Source: Pomacea canaliculata
Taxonomy: Eukaryota > Mollusca > Gastropoda > Architaenioglossa > Ampullariidae
DNA length: 64,000 bases
Direction: 5' to 3'
NCBI RefSeq assembly: GCF_003073045.1
Contig: NC_037599.1
Coordinates: 25,148,695 to 25,212,694 of the forward strand
In this document: piece after piece, positions 38,601 through 51,000 of the stretch
How the letters are laid out: each line of letters opens with the position of its first letter
Numbering within the stretch: position 1 is the first letter of the stretch
Position numbers and translations under genes: made by a program
Notes under the pieces: model-generated
Told to the model about the DNA's origin: nothing
The model's input: the letters and a program-made list of their open reading frames with translations, nothing else
The model's database searches: none

Positions 38601-40229
38601 ACTTAGATTTCGAGTTCTCTTATGTTCAGAAAGAAGTTGTATTAACCAAGCAGCTACAACATGAGACTGTTCTCCCACATTTCTGTGGACAGTCATACCT
38701 GTTATGGGCTAATGCTCTTGCATTTGCTGCTAATGTGTGCCTGACTTTGCAGCGATCTGCCGGAGCAAGCGGTCACATATCTTGCGGGGTGTACATGTAC
38801 ACTTGTACTGCATGCTGTGGAATACTTGCATAGCAAAGGTGTCATAAGTAGGAGTGTGAAGGTAGCCATGTTTTAATATCAGCTAGCGGAAAGGTATGTC
38901 TCGTCCTCAAAAACTCGCTCCACAATCGTAGGAGGCCAGCCAGCGCTTGTGAACAGCCTAACTACCCCAACATGCTGATGGTTGCCTCCAGTATTTCAGT
39001 CCGGAAATTCTTGAGCAGAATCTGGCTATTTCTCAGTGATTGTAAATCTTGCTGCTAGAATTCGGCTATTTTTCAGTGATTTTTTTAGACCAGCATCCAT
39101 TATTATTTTGTTTGTGTGTTTTTCTTTTTAGTAAAATGCTTTGAGCCTACCTTTAATTGTGGGGAAAAGTGCTATATTAATTTATTATCATTCAGCCATT
39201 TACCAATTTGACCAGGTTGATTCGACTATCCAATTCTATAACACATTTGTTGTATGTAAAAGTTGCACTTTTTACATATATTGGCTGCCATTGTTATCAA
39301 ATGAAAAGAATACTATTAGATGTGGCGCATGGATATCTGTGTGTGAAAAAAAATTCCTTGCTTTACGCATACCATAACAATCAGCATGGCACAGCCATGC
39401 GGGTCATTCCCAAACTTTTTTAAAGTAAAGTGTTCAAGATGTTGGATTATATCGATAACTGATCCACTCTAAAACAAACAGATTGACATGCATGCATCAA
39501 CCAAAGATGAAAAAGGAAGAGTGCAAGTCATTTTTTTTTATTTTTTTTTTTTTTGTTGCCAAATTATCATGTAGATGACGATTTGTCAGCTACAGGCAGG
39601 GGTAAATTGGCTTAGGGTGGTGATGGAATTGGCAAATGATAGATTGTCTGGCTTGTTTTCAAATGCCTTAAGCAAATATTTTGATGTTCAGCGAAAACCT
39701 GAGGATGAAGAGTCTGAAGCTGCTGCTGAAAACAAGAAAATCCGCCAGGAACGAGGTGGTGGGGATGCAAAAGGAAGTCCATGTGATCAAAATGGGCATG
39801 AACAGGTGATGTCAACACCCACAAAAAAAAAAAAGTTGAATTGCGAGGGTGGGCGGGGGTTGCTTATTTACCTAGGTGTTGCTGAGATGTCTGTAAGGGC
39901 TGTTGCAGGATAAGGTAACTAAGGTGTCTTGCTATGGGTTAGACATTGACATAATCTCAAGTTCACATTAAGATCTGCTGATGTGCTCACCAATTTTGTA
40001 AATAAGGAAAATATGCTGGCAAGATGCACCATGCTTCACTTAAATGTATGGTATTGAGAGCATGTAGTTCCCCTCACTTCAAGAATAGTTGGAACCACAC
40101 TTTTTTGTATTGTCGCGCAGTAACAGCTGTAAGGTTACAAGTAACGTCCCCTTCTTGTTTGCGGTTCTGCAGAAGCCTGCAGAGACTACCACCACCACCA
40201 CAGAGGTGGAGCCCATGACAACAGGTTGA
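23668..40229 (+). CDS. NASP: NASP histone chaperone (SHNi-TPR), complete, 16 exons
   Basis: NASP binds H3-H4 and linker histone and maintains the soluble histone pool. Exons: 23668-23714, 24410-24520, 26377-26495, 26784-26852, 29053-29853, 31734-31888, 32253-32323, 32547-32711, 32953-33050, 35131-35169, 35499-35584, 36052-36141, 36384-36428, 36677-36724, 39692-39805 and 40173-40229. These give about 704 residues. TPR1 carries [19 protein letters not shown], then [15 protein letters not shown] long Glu/Lys-rich acidic region (exons 4-6) interrupts TPR2, as in the family. TPR2 resumes at [21 protein letters not shown]3 and TPR4 follow ([34 protein letters not shown]). A coiled segment [19 protein letters not shown] and a nuclear-localisation cluster RKKRKPEDEE...NKKIRQ follow. 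The tail is [17 protein letters not shown]. The exon 6 acceptor is uncertain. Confidence 0.95.
25557..26015. mobile_element. hAT-type MITE, 459 bp, with 8-bp target duplications
   Basis: Terminal inverted repeats begin CAGTGATGCCCAACCTTTTT on the left. On the right they read, in reverse, CAGGGATGCCCAACCTACGG, and both run on into GGCC..GCGGGCCATAT. The 8-bp duplication ATCTATAC is perfect at 25549-25556 and 26016-26023, the hallmark of hAT transposition. A direct repeat of about 31 bases (ATTTCGGACAGCCGTGTC core) lies just inside the left end. No transposase frame is present, so the element is non-autonomous. It sits in NASP intron 2. Confidence 0.92.
26853..29052. other. NASP intron 4
   Basis: Long AT-rich intron with no supported gene or clear mobile element. 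Short open frames near 28319 and 28659 have no family resemblance. Confidence 0.5.
29854..31733. other. NASP intron 5
   Basis: AT-rich intron with T-runs near 30600. No coding sequence or recognised repeat. It ends in two possible acceptors for exon 6: a strong one at 31710 and the frame-compatible one at 31733. Confidence 0.5.
33430..33610 (+). mobile_element. tRNA-derived SINE, copy B
   Basis: The tRNA-like head GCAGCGGTTAGTGCCTGTC and a degenerate B box (TTAGGTTCAGCTC) are followed by the body GTTTACAGGGCTGGCTGCC, then TTTCTGTGATATAGC and GGCATAAAATGCCAA. The body is shared with 13834 and 58550. It lies in NASP intron 9. Confidence 0.65.
34030..34510 (+). mobile_element. 5'-truncated LINE, ORF2 C terminus and 3' end
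   Basis: An open frame at 34042-34353 ends in the typical C terminus of CR1/L2/Rex-like LINE ORF2 proteins: [20 protein letters not shown], then [18 protein letters not shown] and [10 protein letters not shown]. The 3' UTR ends with a GCGCAATGAGC...GCGCATTACAAATTG block and a CATCATTATCAT microsatellite tail. The frame is open for its whole remaining length of about 100 codons, so the copy is fairly young. It lies in the sense direction in NASP intron 9. Confidence 0.85.
36827..36990 (+). mobile_element. tRNA-derived SINE copy
   Basis: The head GGTGGTTAGAGTACTGGC (A-box-like) and GCCGGTTCGATACTC (a good B box) are followed by ATCCCATCAGCAATGGGTAT, then AAAGGGATGGGGAAGG. The body resembles copies at 15655 and 60160. 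It lies in NASP intron 14, just upstream of the GC-rich block. Confidence 0.65.
37150..38450. other. GC/CpG-rich block of unknown origin in NASP intron 14
   Basis: This stretch of about 1.3 kb is visibly richer in G+C and CpG than the AT-rich introns around it (for example GGTCGGGCCCCTCCCTGCCC near 37364). Several frames are open for 60-140 codons, as expected of GC-rich DNA. None resembles a known protein. It abuts the STRAD-like pseudogene, so it may be the source gene's 5' UTR or promoter carried along, an independent element, or a CpG island. Confidence 0.5.
38470..39040 (+). pseudogene. decayed intronless copy of a STRAD-type pseudokinase gene
   Basis: Translation gives [20 protein letters not shown]-like sequence, [13 protein letters not shown], then [18 protein letters not shown]. 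These match the N lobe of STRADA/STRADB, the LKB1 partner. Other frames then give [28 protein letters not shown], a [17 protein letters not shown] segment and, after another frame change, [21 protein letters not shown]. At least three frame changes and several stops (for example TAA near 38874) break it. No introns interrupt these blocks, so it is probably a processed retrocopy. It ends before the activation-segment and C-lobe regions. It lies in the sense direction in NASP intron 14 and cannot encode a kinase. Confidence 0.8.
39115..39195 (+). repeat. dispersed repeat 3' end (GCTTTGAGC...GTGCTATATTAA)
   Basis: The block GTAAAATGCTTTGAGCC, then GGGGAAAAGTGCTATATTAA and an ATTTATTATCATTC tail, has the form of the 3' end of many LINE/SINE pairs (GTAAAGCGCTTTGAGC...GCGCTATATAAA plus ATT repeats). 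It follows the STRAD-like copy. Confidence 0.5.
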
Positions 40230-43200
40230 CCTGATTGATAGATGTCCCTGGGATGAAGACTGTTGAAAATGAAGAACTGCCTGAAGCCAAAACTCCATGT
40301 GCATCTGCCCTTGGATCTGTAAACAGCCGTATGTGGAGAGTTTCTAAGCTGTGGACATACCCATCTTGTCAGTGCCTGACTCATCCCTCTTGTCTGCTCG
40401 TATGAACGTCATTGTCTTGTCTTCTACTTATTTTGGTGAAGTCATGCACTTTGTTTCTCAGCATACCTGTCCTGATGTGGTGCATCTGTATAGTGCTTTT
40501 TGGCCTCAACTTTATTCAGCTCAAAAAGAAAAAAAAATTTTGTCGATGCTCTTCCTTAAATATTTTTTGGCAGCTGAACAGGATTCATGAACAGATCATT
40601 GTGTGGTCATTGATGTTCATTCATATTTTTCTCCTGCATCCACTAACACTTAAATTTTTTTTATATTATTTGATTGTTCAGTTTGTATTGGTGGATATAT
40701 GCACACCCACATGTTTTGTCAGGTAAGGTGACCTGTGCAGGAGTGAAATTTTCACCACTTGTGAACAAGTTGTGTGTTCAAGTAGAGGAAACTTAAATGT
40801 ATGAATGCTTTTACTTTTAATGTAACAAAGTTGCTCTTTCTGTGTCTTTTTAAAATTGCATTTTTCTTCAAATTTTTTTGAGGATGTTTCCATTTGCCCA
40901 AAACACTTTTTTTCTGGCAAGATTTATTTTCTCCATGCTCTGAAATACAGTATTACCGTATTGTCAGCTTTGGGGTTTATTATGAAAGTTTTCCATTAAA
41001 CATTTAGTTTCAGGTTGTGAAACATGGTCTGCATCAAATTTCAGCAGTAGGGTGTTCATAAACATGCTTCTGAAATTGCTTTAAGTTTAAAACTTCATTA
41101 AGTGATGCCCACTGTGTATCAAATAAAACACATTACACTATTTTGAAAGAGTATGACTATCTGTTTGCAAAATTTGTAGATGAGAAATGACAACATGAAT
41201 ATCATTATTTGATAACATTTTGTGGAAATTATTCCTTGTATTTGACTTTTTGGCATTTGTATTAATTTCTACAAGGCATGACATAGTAAGTGAGTATTAA
41301 TTTCAGGAAATTAGAAGTGAATTCCTCAGTATGCTGATAATGCTTGCCACATACCTTTCTATTAAGTAGAACATTTCACATCTTTCATTGGTTCTGTTGA
41401 TTCTATTATTTTATCTTGAGTACTAACCCAAAAGTTTGTTCGAAAGTTAGGTGCTTACTGGAGAAGTAAAGTCCGCTTAGTCAACAGTCAAACTTGCACT
41501 GTTTCATAAGCAAATAGGCTGCCATTAATGGAATACTATAACCTTACACATAATAATCACATTCCTTAACAATTTTGGAGCCACATTACAATTAATGTTT
41601 GTGGAAACCACATGCCTCCCATTGCTGCATGCACAAGATGTGCCTCGGTGGGATCCTCGGCCAAGAATTAAAGAAAACTGATTTTAAATGATATATTTTT
41701 ATAAGTGATTTAATGATGATTTGGTGCTTGCTTTTGAATCTACGATGCAAACCACATTTCATAAAAGTCAGCACTAGTGCTGCTGAAAGTCTTTACATGC
41801 AGCCTGACAAGCTTACAAGGTTCATTCTTATTATTGAAGGCTTAAGGTGCTCCGTCACTTGGTGTTGTATTATAAAGACGTGCTGATCAAATGCAAATGT
41901 AATAAAAAAGTAAACTTGTATATCAAACTAAAGGGAAATAAAAAAAATGATACTAAAAAAAAAGTAAGTGCTTGCATTAAAAATCTCACATAAATAGGAT
42001 GTTTATTGTGGTCTGGTCTGCTAAATGACAAACGTCACAAGGAAGAAAAAAAATGTTTGGCATTAATACATTTTTAACATGCAGCTGAAGCACATGCAGT
42101 TGTTATACCAAACTTATTCCTACATTTTATTTATTTACTATAGATGTTGTTCAATGATGATTTGAAAACAAAGCTGCTCTCAATCCAAGGGTATGATGGT
42201 AATGGCAAAAGGAAGAAAGACATGTCATCCTTTGTCTCCCTTATGCTTCACTCAAATTTGAAAAACTTTTCTTATACTTGAGCACAGACACGAATTTTTA
42301 TTTTTTAAGTACTCACGCAATAAAATCAAGTTTTTAAAATGCATTAATATACATAAAAAAGGAGTTCAAGGTTGTTTTCAAAGTCTAGTTGAAAGATTAA
42401 AGTTGCTGAACAAAATCTACTTACAACAGAAATCTATTGAGGTTTTTTCCTGTTAAAAATTACACATTCAGAAACTGGTGGAAACAATATCTGGACAAAA
42501 CTAAGGTGAGGTAACTTTTTCAGTCCTCCAGTTGCCATGAAAATGCAGCTAAAACACTTAACATTTTAAAAATTTCTCTGAAGACAAGACTTGAATGTGC
42601 AAAACATTTTTATTCTCATACCCGGTTGCATAGAATTTTGGTAGATACAGTGAATGTTGGCAATTTGCATTGAATTTTTAAAAATCTATTTCCTGATAAA
42701 TACAGGGACTGATGTAAAGTTTCCTTATTTTCAAAACAAATACAGGGACTGATGTAAAGTTTCCTTATTATCAAAACTAATGGCAGGTTTAATGAACTCA
42801 GGAGAATCCTGCCTGGGATGTTGGGTAGAAGCATCACCTCCCAAATTACCTGCCCCCCTCCCCCAAAAAGGACAACTCTTGGTAATGTAAACTTATTTTC
42901 CTCTAAGCTTAATGCACAAGTGATAATGCTGATTTAACATTTACATTTGTAATCCACAAAATCTATGGAGTATCACATTTAAAGTAGAGCATAAAGCAGT
43001 TTGATAATACTGTAACACAAGTCTTGGTGAAAGTAATTTCCTTGGAGATTGGTTGGATTGATTGGCTGTGTGACAATGGCCTTGTCACCACTAAAGATTG
43101 CACACAACAGCACATCAAAACAGATTATTCCAGTCTAATGCAAGTGCTTTGTAGTTGATTACTAAATGGTGCAGATTTTCGGGCCTTTCCTTATCACCTT

Positions 43201-45098
43201 ACCAGTCAGCACTGACTTGCATGACAAACCTTGTTTACAAATCCACTATTATGTTATCGGAGGCACCGAGCTGCTTTGACAGGCAATACATGAAGCCAAG
43301 CTTTACAACCTGCAGTCCAGATGCATCATATGGGATTAATGTTACTTGGTAATATCATTCGGTGTGGGCTCGCATGTTGCACTGACGGATGCAGGTGATG
43401 TTCAGGATGCACACAGATGTCCTAACATAGGGCCACACCAAACTTCTGGTCTTTATAAAAAGTAGCAGGGAGCATGGTGACCAATATGGTGCTTTTATCC
43501 TGCATCATACCAGTGCATGCTAGCCAATACAGTGCATGTATCTAGGACTTTTGTCCTCCTATGTTATAGTTTACATCTCAACTGCTGCATCTTGGCAGAA
43601 TGCATTCAATTCTAAAAACTGTTGGTAAAATATTCTCGATTTTGGAATCATCATGTTAGAAAATCATTTGAAAAAATTGGCCCATTCTATAATGAAGACT
43701 GAAGTGATACGCTGGGTATACATTCTCTGAACAGCCGTAAATATGCAAAAAAAAAAAAAGCATCATTAAACTGCCGCCAATCCTGGTGAGAAATTGAAAC
43801 TGAAAAAGAAGAAAACGGTTCAAGATGGAGAATGGTTCAGGCCAGCTAACTCCACAAGTCAAATGCTGACAGCTTGCACTCCCTTACAGCATATGGGTAA
43901 GTGCAAACAAACATCTGTACTTTGGCCCGAATTATTAAGAAATGACATAGTTTGAAAGACTTCAATGTTCACGTAAAATTATTAACTATAATAAAATAAC
44001 ATACAGTTCCCTCTTGTTCAAAGCTTTAAGTGATTGGATTTGTTTTATGTCATCAAGAATAAAAAACACAATCTTCTCAATAAGATCAGTCTTCATGTTT
44101 CTTGCTATAAGAAACTAAAGATTATGTGGATTAAACCTGTAATAATTTTAAGTCTGGAAACAACCAAATGCAATCCAGTCTAGCAAACATGATGCTGAAG
44201 AAATATTCCACTCTGCAGGTCTGTTTCTATGGCAACCTGTTGCTAGCTTCTGCTGCTTTGTATCCCAGGGTGTACAAGATCTAATCTCCAATGTTTAAAA
44301 ACATTCCAGTCCTTGAAAAACTGTGAAAGGTTGCAAACTTGTAGAGAGATGTAAGTTATTCTGAAGTTTTTCTGGTCTTGACAAGGCTGTAGTTCTTGGT
44401 CAGAAATGTTAAGTTCCTAACACGAACTTCTTCACAAAGCTCCAGAATCTTCATGACAGGTCCACACCTATCCCTTATTAGCCACACATCAGCTGCTAGA
44501 GTCACACATAAGCAGTAAGAAAATTTTGAAATGTAAACAAGATTAAAGCAGGCAAAAAAAGAAAAAGCAATTGTGATTGGTTCAGAAGTCGATCACCCAA
44601 GCTATGCACAAAGAAAGACACTTAAGTGCTACCATTTCAAACTCCTGGTGCTTTTTGCACCTATTCACAATAGCAACTGGCTATTTGATGCAATTTTGTA
44701 TCTCTTTGAGAGATATTTAAAAATATGCAGCTATCACGGCTATTTAAAAGTTTTATTTTTTTACATGTCAACCCAAAAGATTCTCCTTCGCTTATTATCA
44801 GTGCTCATCAACTGGCTTCTCAATTTGTTTGCTGGGGTCTCTGATGGGATGTCCTGTTGGCAATAGAAACAAAGATTTTTCACACAGCTTTTCACTTCAT
44901 CTAACAATGACGTTTTCAAAACAGAATTGACTTTCTAAGCGAGTGTTTAAAGAGGATAAAGTATCCAACAATGGTCAAGTATTTAAATGCTGAGATGATA
45001 ATTTGTGTGATTATAGACATATTTATTATGCCATAAATTATAAATATATAAAAATAACAAATCTTACGAGGCTATATGCCATTATTCTGTGATTCAAG
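40230..45098. other. convergent intergenic region with NASP and AGBL5 3' UTRs
   Basis: No coding sequence is supported. It is AT-rich. A candidate NASP polyadenylation hexamer (AATAAA) is at about 41122. It contains the 40-bp duplication at 42701-42780. The 3' part should include the AGBL5 3' UTR, read on the minus strand. Confidence 0.55.
42701..42780. repeat. 40-bp tandem duplication
   Basis: Two consecutive 40-base units, beginning TACAGGGACTGATGTAAAGT at 42701 and 42741, differ at about two positions. This is a recent duplication in non-coding sequence. Confidence 0.9.
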
Positions 45099-48000
45099 TT
45101 ACACTGACATATTTACCCATCTGATTGTCAATGTTGTTGCGGTTTGCTGTACTGAAACGCAAGAGCTGGGTCTGACAGCTGTTTTGGTGGTGCGTCTGAT
45201 TCCACAGGTACAGAAAAAAACAAACAGGTTTTAAAGTTAATGTGATGTTTCTTTGCTTTTGTGTAAAACCCTAAATACCCGACACAAAAGGCAAGTGGTA
45301 TATACTATTTTGCACACCTGGGAAAAAAAAATTTTACTTGGCATATGGGAGTGAAAGCTACACTCATTTGTTATAAATAATTTTTTCACAAGAGGAATGA
45401 AAATTACTCATTTTACTAATAGAAATTTTACTCTCAATATATCTTTTCTGTATGCTAGCCGTAACCATTTAATACCTACTTTCATTAACATATTTCCAAA
45501 CATTTCCTTGAGGCTTTGAACTAGTAACTTTGGCTCCATAGGTATATGCACTAAGCAGGAAGTTTTGGAGCATCCCCATAAAATATTTCATTCCATAGAT
45601 ATATTTAGCATCAATTTGCGACTGTGACCGGATGTGAGTACAAATGCACGGGTACACAGGAATGCATAAACAAGAAAAGGAGATCTAAGAAAAAATCCAA
45701 TGAGGTGGAAAAAAAAAGAACCTGTGATGCATAGTAGATGTAATCAAGCAAGATTCTCACTAATAACTTCACGAAACACGAGCAGACAAGCACAGGAACA
45801 TTAAAAGCATGTCAAACCCTGTTGGACACCTCATCTTTTTATTTATAACTTGTAGATGTTTCTTCAAAGACAGGACAAAGTAATGGATACACCAATAGTT
45901 GCTGTTTACATGATACATAACCAAACTTACAACTAAAAAAACTGACATCTGCCTGTCTTGTGCAAAAAGCAATAAACTACTTTGGTTTCCTTACTGTAAA
46001 CATTGTGTTGAAAAGCACTATATGCATATTATTATTATTCTTAAAAAGCTTAATGCTTTTAATGCTTTTGTTAAAAAAGCTGGCAGGAACATAGTGGTAG
46101 TAGCATGAGACAGAACATGGCCACATGGACACGCACAAGTGCACAGGAAACAGCAGATAATAACTACACTTATAAGGTGAAGGTGGCTTGGAAGGAGAAA
46201 AAGCAGTAAAGAACACAGCAGTTGCCAGCACCATCTGTAGTGTGTGAGTAAACCAGGAACATTTCTAAGATTAACATACCATTGACAAGGTGATGATCCT
46301 GTGCAAGTGTACAGAGAGATGGCATCTCATTACATGAACATCGCAGATTTCTTTCACATGACATAAAGAGCATGGAGCAGATGATGACAGGTTTGGAAAA
46401 AGGTTAGGTCGGGATGGTGGGGGCTGTAGGAGAAAAGTAGTATAAAGAGGCTGTAAGAGAAAGCAGTATAAGGAGGCTGTAGGAGAAAGCAATATAACGA
46501 GGCTGTCAGCAGTGTGAAGGCTGCAGGAGAAAAGCAGTATCAGAAGGCTCTAGATTCTAGAAGATGGCAGTAGGAGGGGACTTTGTTGAATGAGAAAAGC
46601 AATAAAATCAACACCTGGCTTATGTGGCAAGAGACTGAAATGGCAGGTGGGAAGAGCTATGGCAACAGAACCAGTTCAATGTCAAAATAATCAGATTGCA
46701 CATTAAAGGGGATAGAAAGTAGACTGGCAATAAAAGAAGATTCAATTCATTGGTAAGTTGGCAAACAGAGCCGCAATTTATCATTTATTTCCCATTTCTC
46801 TTAGGAAGGTGTTAACAAGGTCACAAAGGTTAAGCCTGGCTCTCATTTTCAATATCTGCAATAGTCTACCAAGCGCAAAATAAATATTGCAGAATGTAAG
46901 CACACAGTGACATTTCTTTTTGTGTTATTTACCTGCAAATTTAGATTTTTTTTCATATACATAAATGGGAAACACTTTCTGTGAGTATGATCTCATTCAA
47001 TGGGCATTAGCAGTCTAACAATGCCTGTAACTACCATTTGATGGTTAATGTTTAGTTGGATATATCGCTTCCACATTATAGTGATTTTGTTTTGACAGGG
47101 CTGGCAAAGAGAACTTTGAACAATCGATCCTGAGAAAATTACATTGAAATTATGATCCTTAAAGTGGTTTTAACAAGTACTTAATCAAGCCCTTTGATCA
47201 TATTTTTATAAACAGAAATACTATTTTTGTGCCTGGAGCCACTTTTGTAGTGAAGCACTTAACAATGTTCCACTTCGAAGGCAATATGTCAAATAGTTCT
47301 ACAATCACTAAACTTTACATTTTTTACAATCAAAATATAACAATTAAACTGTTTAAATCTAATAGAAACCTACCAAAGTGCAGAAATATTTTAAATGAGT
47401 TGTTTTAGTTCTCTCAAGAAGGCTGTGATCTTATGTCAACTTTGCAAAGTTTGGTCTAAGTAGTTGACCTGCCACTTGAGACCTCGCAAGCATGCACAGC
47501 CCTGCTATGAGGTAAGGCTAAATATAAAACCACGAATACACAAAACACACTGCAATGTTGATTGTGTGATGAGCAGGCATGAAGTCATTCACCTTTCAAA
47601 GTAGCATCTTTATTTAAATATAATATGGAAGGGAGATTCCATTTAACAGACTGCTCAATTAAGTTCATGATTCAACAAGATACATTTTTATAAAACTAAA
47701 AGAATTAGGAGCAAGGTATACAGTTACCTGGGTGTTAGTCTGACATATGGTGTATCTGCTTCCTTCCCATGATGCACTGAAGTCAAGAAGCAATCAGACA
47801 GCAATTTTAAATGAAAAGCATACATTAAATAAAATATTCTCTCGTGGTAAATTAGATGTCCCATCAAAATGCGATCATGTTTCTCAATGTAGACTTGAAT
47901 CTTCTTATATGTAGCAAAATAAGATAATAGTTATCCACAAACAGATGAAACATGTATAGCACATACAATGTAAGGAAATATATGCACATTGAAAGCTTCT

Positions 48001-51000
48001 CTTTTTCTAGACTTGTAATAATGGTGACACAAAATACTTATCAGATGGTAAGGAAATCTCACACGCACATCGAAGATCTTTTTCTCTTTTTGTGTGTGTG
48101 TGTACATAAATAAAGACTTGTAAACATGCAAACAAAATATGTTTAAAAAATTATTTATAGAGCTTTCTGCCTTTTAAAGGACAAAAAAAAAAGTAAAATG
48201 CTTTTTCCTCTTCAACTCTTTGTGAACTTTGTCCTATATCAGTACTTGCCCTATGTCAATATTTGTCCTACATTAGTATTTTCTTTAAATCCAAGAACTG
48301 AAATATCCAAGACAGCATCATGTGAATACTAACCATCAAAATGACGCTAGCAATACAAATCTGTAACTGATTGGTAAACTGCCAATCAATCCATGAAGAA
48401 GATGAGGCGAGGTCAGGGACAAAGGGCAGATAAATAAACTGGCAATGTAGAGGCAAAGGCGTACAATGATGAGGGGCGCCGACTGGCAAAGTAAGAGTCA
48501 GGTGGGGGCTGTAGACAAGGGGAGGAAGGGAAGGCCACACAAGCAAACTGGCAAAGAGGAGACAAGTTGTCAATAATTAAAAAGTTGTCCAGCTTTATTA
48601 TCTGCTGTAAATCCTGCAGTTATATTTTGTACAGATGAATATCACACAAAAAATTATAATAACAGCAATGCATTAGTATAAAACACCCAGGTTTGAGTGG
48701 GAGAAGCATTGTTTACCAGCGGTCAGTGCAAAATGTCCAAATCTGAAACCAGAAAGCCAACACAATACTGCGTGCTTCTTGTTCAGCAGCAGCAAGAAAT
48801 AATACAGGGCTGCTTGTCTCTTGTTATTAATGGCCAGAAATAATACAGGACTGCTTATCTCGTTATAAGTGACCAGAAATAATACAGGACTGTTTGTTGC
48901 CAAAAGCAAGAAAATAATGCATAGTTTCATTTAATGGCCAGAGACAACACAGTACTGTATACTGGTTTGTTAGTGGTTAGAAACAATACAGCACTGTTGG
49001 TCTGTTGTTATTACCACAAACACTATGGTAATGCTTGTTTTTATTCATTAGGAACCATAGACTATACAGCACTGCATGCTTGGTGTTCATTTGTTCTCAT
49101 AAACAATACAGTGTTGTAAAAACTATGGCCACATGAGTGACAATGCTAAGAAATGGATTACTATTGCTAAAAAATCCAATAAATACAAACAACTATTTCC
49201 TAAAATAAAAGCATGAAATTCTAACGTTTTATGTTTGATGTATAAATCTGTGTTAAAATGAGATACCAATAGATCCATTTGATCATAGTCACAAAAAATA
49301 ATTCCATTTTTGTTTAAACAGTTAAAAGAAAACCTTTAAATGCTTAATTTGGTCAAAGGAAAGGAATTGTAGAAAAACAGTCCATAAATTGTCTAATCGC
49401 ACAATCTTCCTTGTAATAACTCTTTTCTCGGTTTGATTTATCCAAACAGTGAGGCCATTGCTGAACAATATTTTCGTGCTTCATCTTCTTAACAGAGCAA
49501 AGGCAACATACTAGCAAAGTACACTATGTTCTGATTGGGTTATTTTAAATCTGTAGAGGCAAACTTGAAAATCATTTGGCTGCTTCACAAAATACTCCTC
49601 AATGCAAGAGACATTGGAAAACTACAGTGTGCCTAAGCTGCTGTAATAAAGCAAACATACATGCTATCTTCAGCAAACTACCAATGTCTAACATTCTTCA
49701 CAGCAAACAAAAGAGTGGATCAAATGTAAGACACAGTTTTGAGAACAGAAGAGATAGAACTGTATGTAAAGTGTAGCTGGCTCCAAATAAGTGCAATACA
49801 ATATACAATACAACGTTATCGCATACTGATTATTCTTAACAACCAGAAGCCAAGAAGCTTAAAACAGATTCTTGTGGAAGTAAAAGAGGAAGCTACTGAT
49901 ACCTTGCCCCATCTCTTCCTCCTGGACAGCAGTCATCTTAGATGAAACCACAACAGGTGCTTCATTTACTACAATGGGCTTACGAGGGCCTCGACGTTTA
50001 CACCTGTGTGATTTAGCAGGCTCAACATCACCACCACCACTAACAGCTCCCTTGTTCTGACCTTTAGCGACCCCAGGTTTGGGGCTTGCTACTTGTGTAC
50101 GACGTCTTACATTCCAATAGCGACGTCTGGGACTTAGGCATATTGCTGCATTAACAAAATATTTTTTTTAAGTTTTACAAAAAATCAGATGCATGGTCTG
50201 ACATTCTAGGATCTCAAAAACAGAGGCCCATGAAATCCGTCAAAATAAACAACGAGGCCCAATCAGAATACAAGAGAAAAACATCAAAGTGAAAGCATTT
50301 TTGATAATTTCATTTCATTTCTCCTTCTCTTTACATATTTTATATTCTGACTAGCCAAGCCCATTTCTGAATCCATTCACCCTGAACAAATATGAAATAA
50401 TACTTTTTAAACAATTCTATTATGACCAGCTCACCCCCATCCACACACACAATAGAGAAAAGAGTGCGTACAGGCTGGTAGCATCATAACATCTGCTGTG
50501 TTTAGTGCTAAAGGGCAAAGCAACACTTAACAAGAAACGAAAGCTCATTGAAAAATAACTCATCCAGTTATTGCAATCACAAGAATTATACTCAGAATAA
50601 GATAAACTTTATAATTATGTTAATCATATTCAAGGTTTGCACATCAATGTGCTACAAAGAACTTTGTCTTTTTTGATGAATGCCTTTGTTTTGTAATAGT
50701 GTTTCTTTTTCTTTTCTTTAGATCAAGTGCTAGATGTAAAAAAAAAAAAAGTAGAACTCTTGCTCATTCTGTTACTCTCATAAATAAAGATTTGTCATTT
50801 GCCTCTCTCTCTCTGTTCCTCTACTTTTTTGGTACTTTGTGAAAAATCACAGCTGAAGCCTTAATTGAGCTTGACTGGGGGGTGGGGTGGGGAAGGGGCG
50901 CAAACAGATAGTCTTGCCCCCTCAGAATTTTCTTTTTGAGGGGGCTGCTGCCTCCCTTTGCTGCCTAGTTATAATGCCAATGTCCTTACAACTATGATTG

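Noticed and set aside
38347-38833. 161-residue frame as an intact kinase-like gene
   Set aside because: It covers only a STRAD N lobe, then drifts out of frame; the rest of the kinase lies in other frames with stops, so it is a pseudogene.
48736-49125. CRISPR-like array
   Set aside because: Units are diverged with irregular spacing in an animal intron; this is a degenerate minisatellite.
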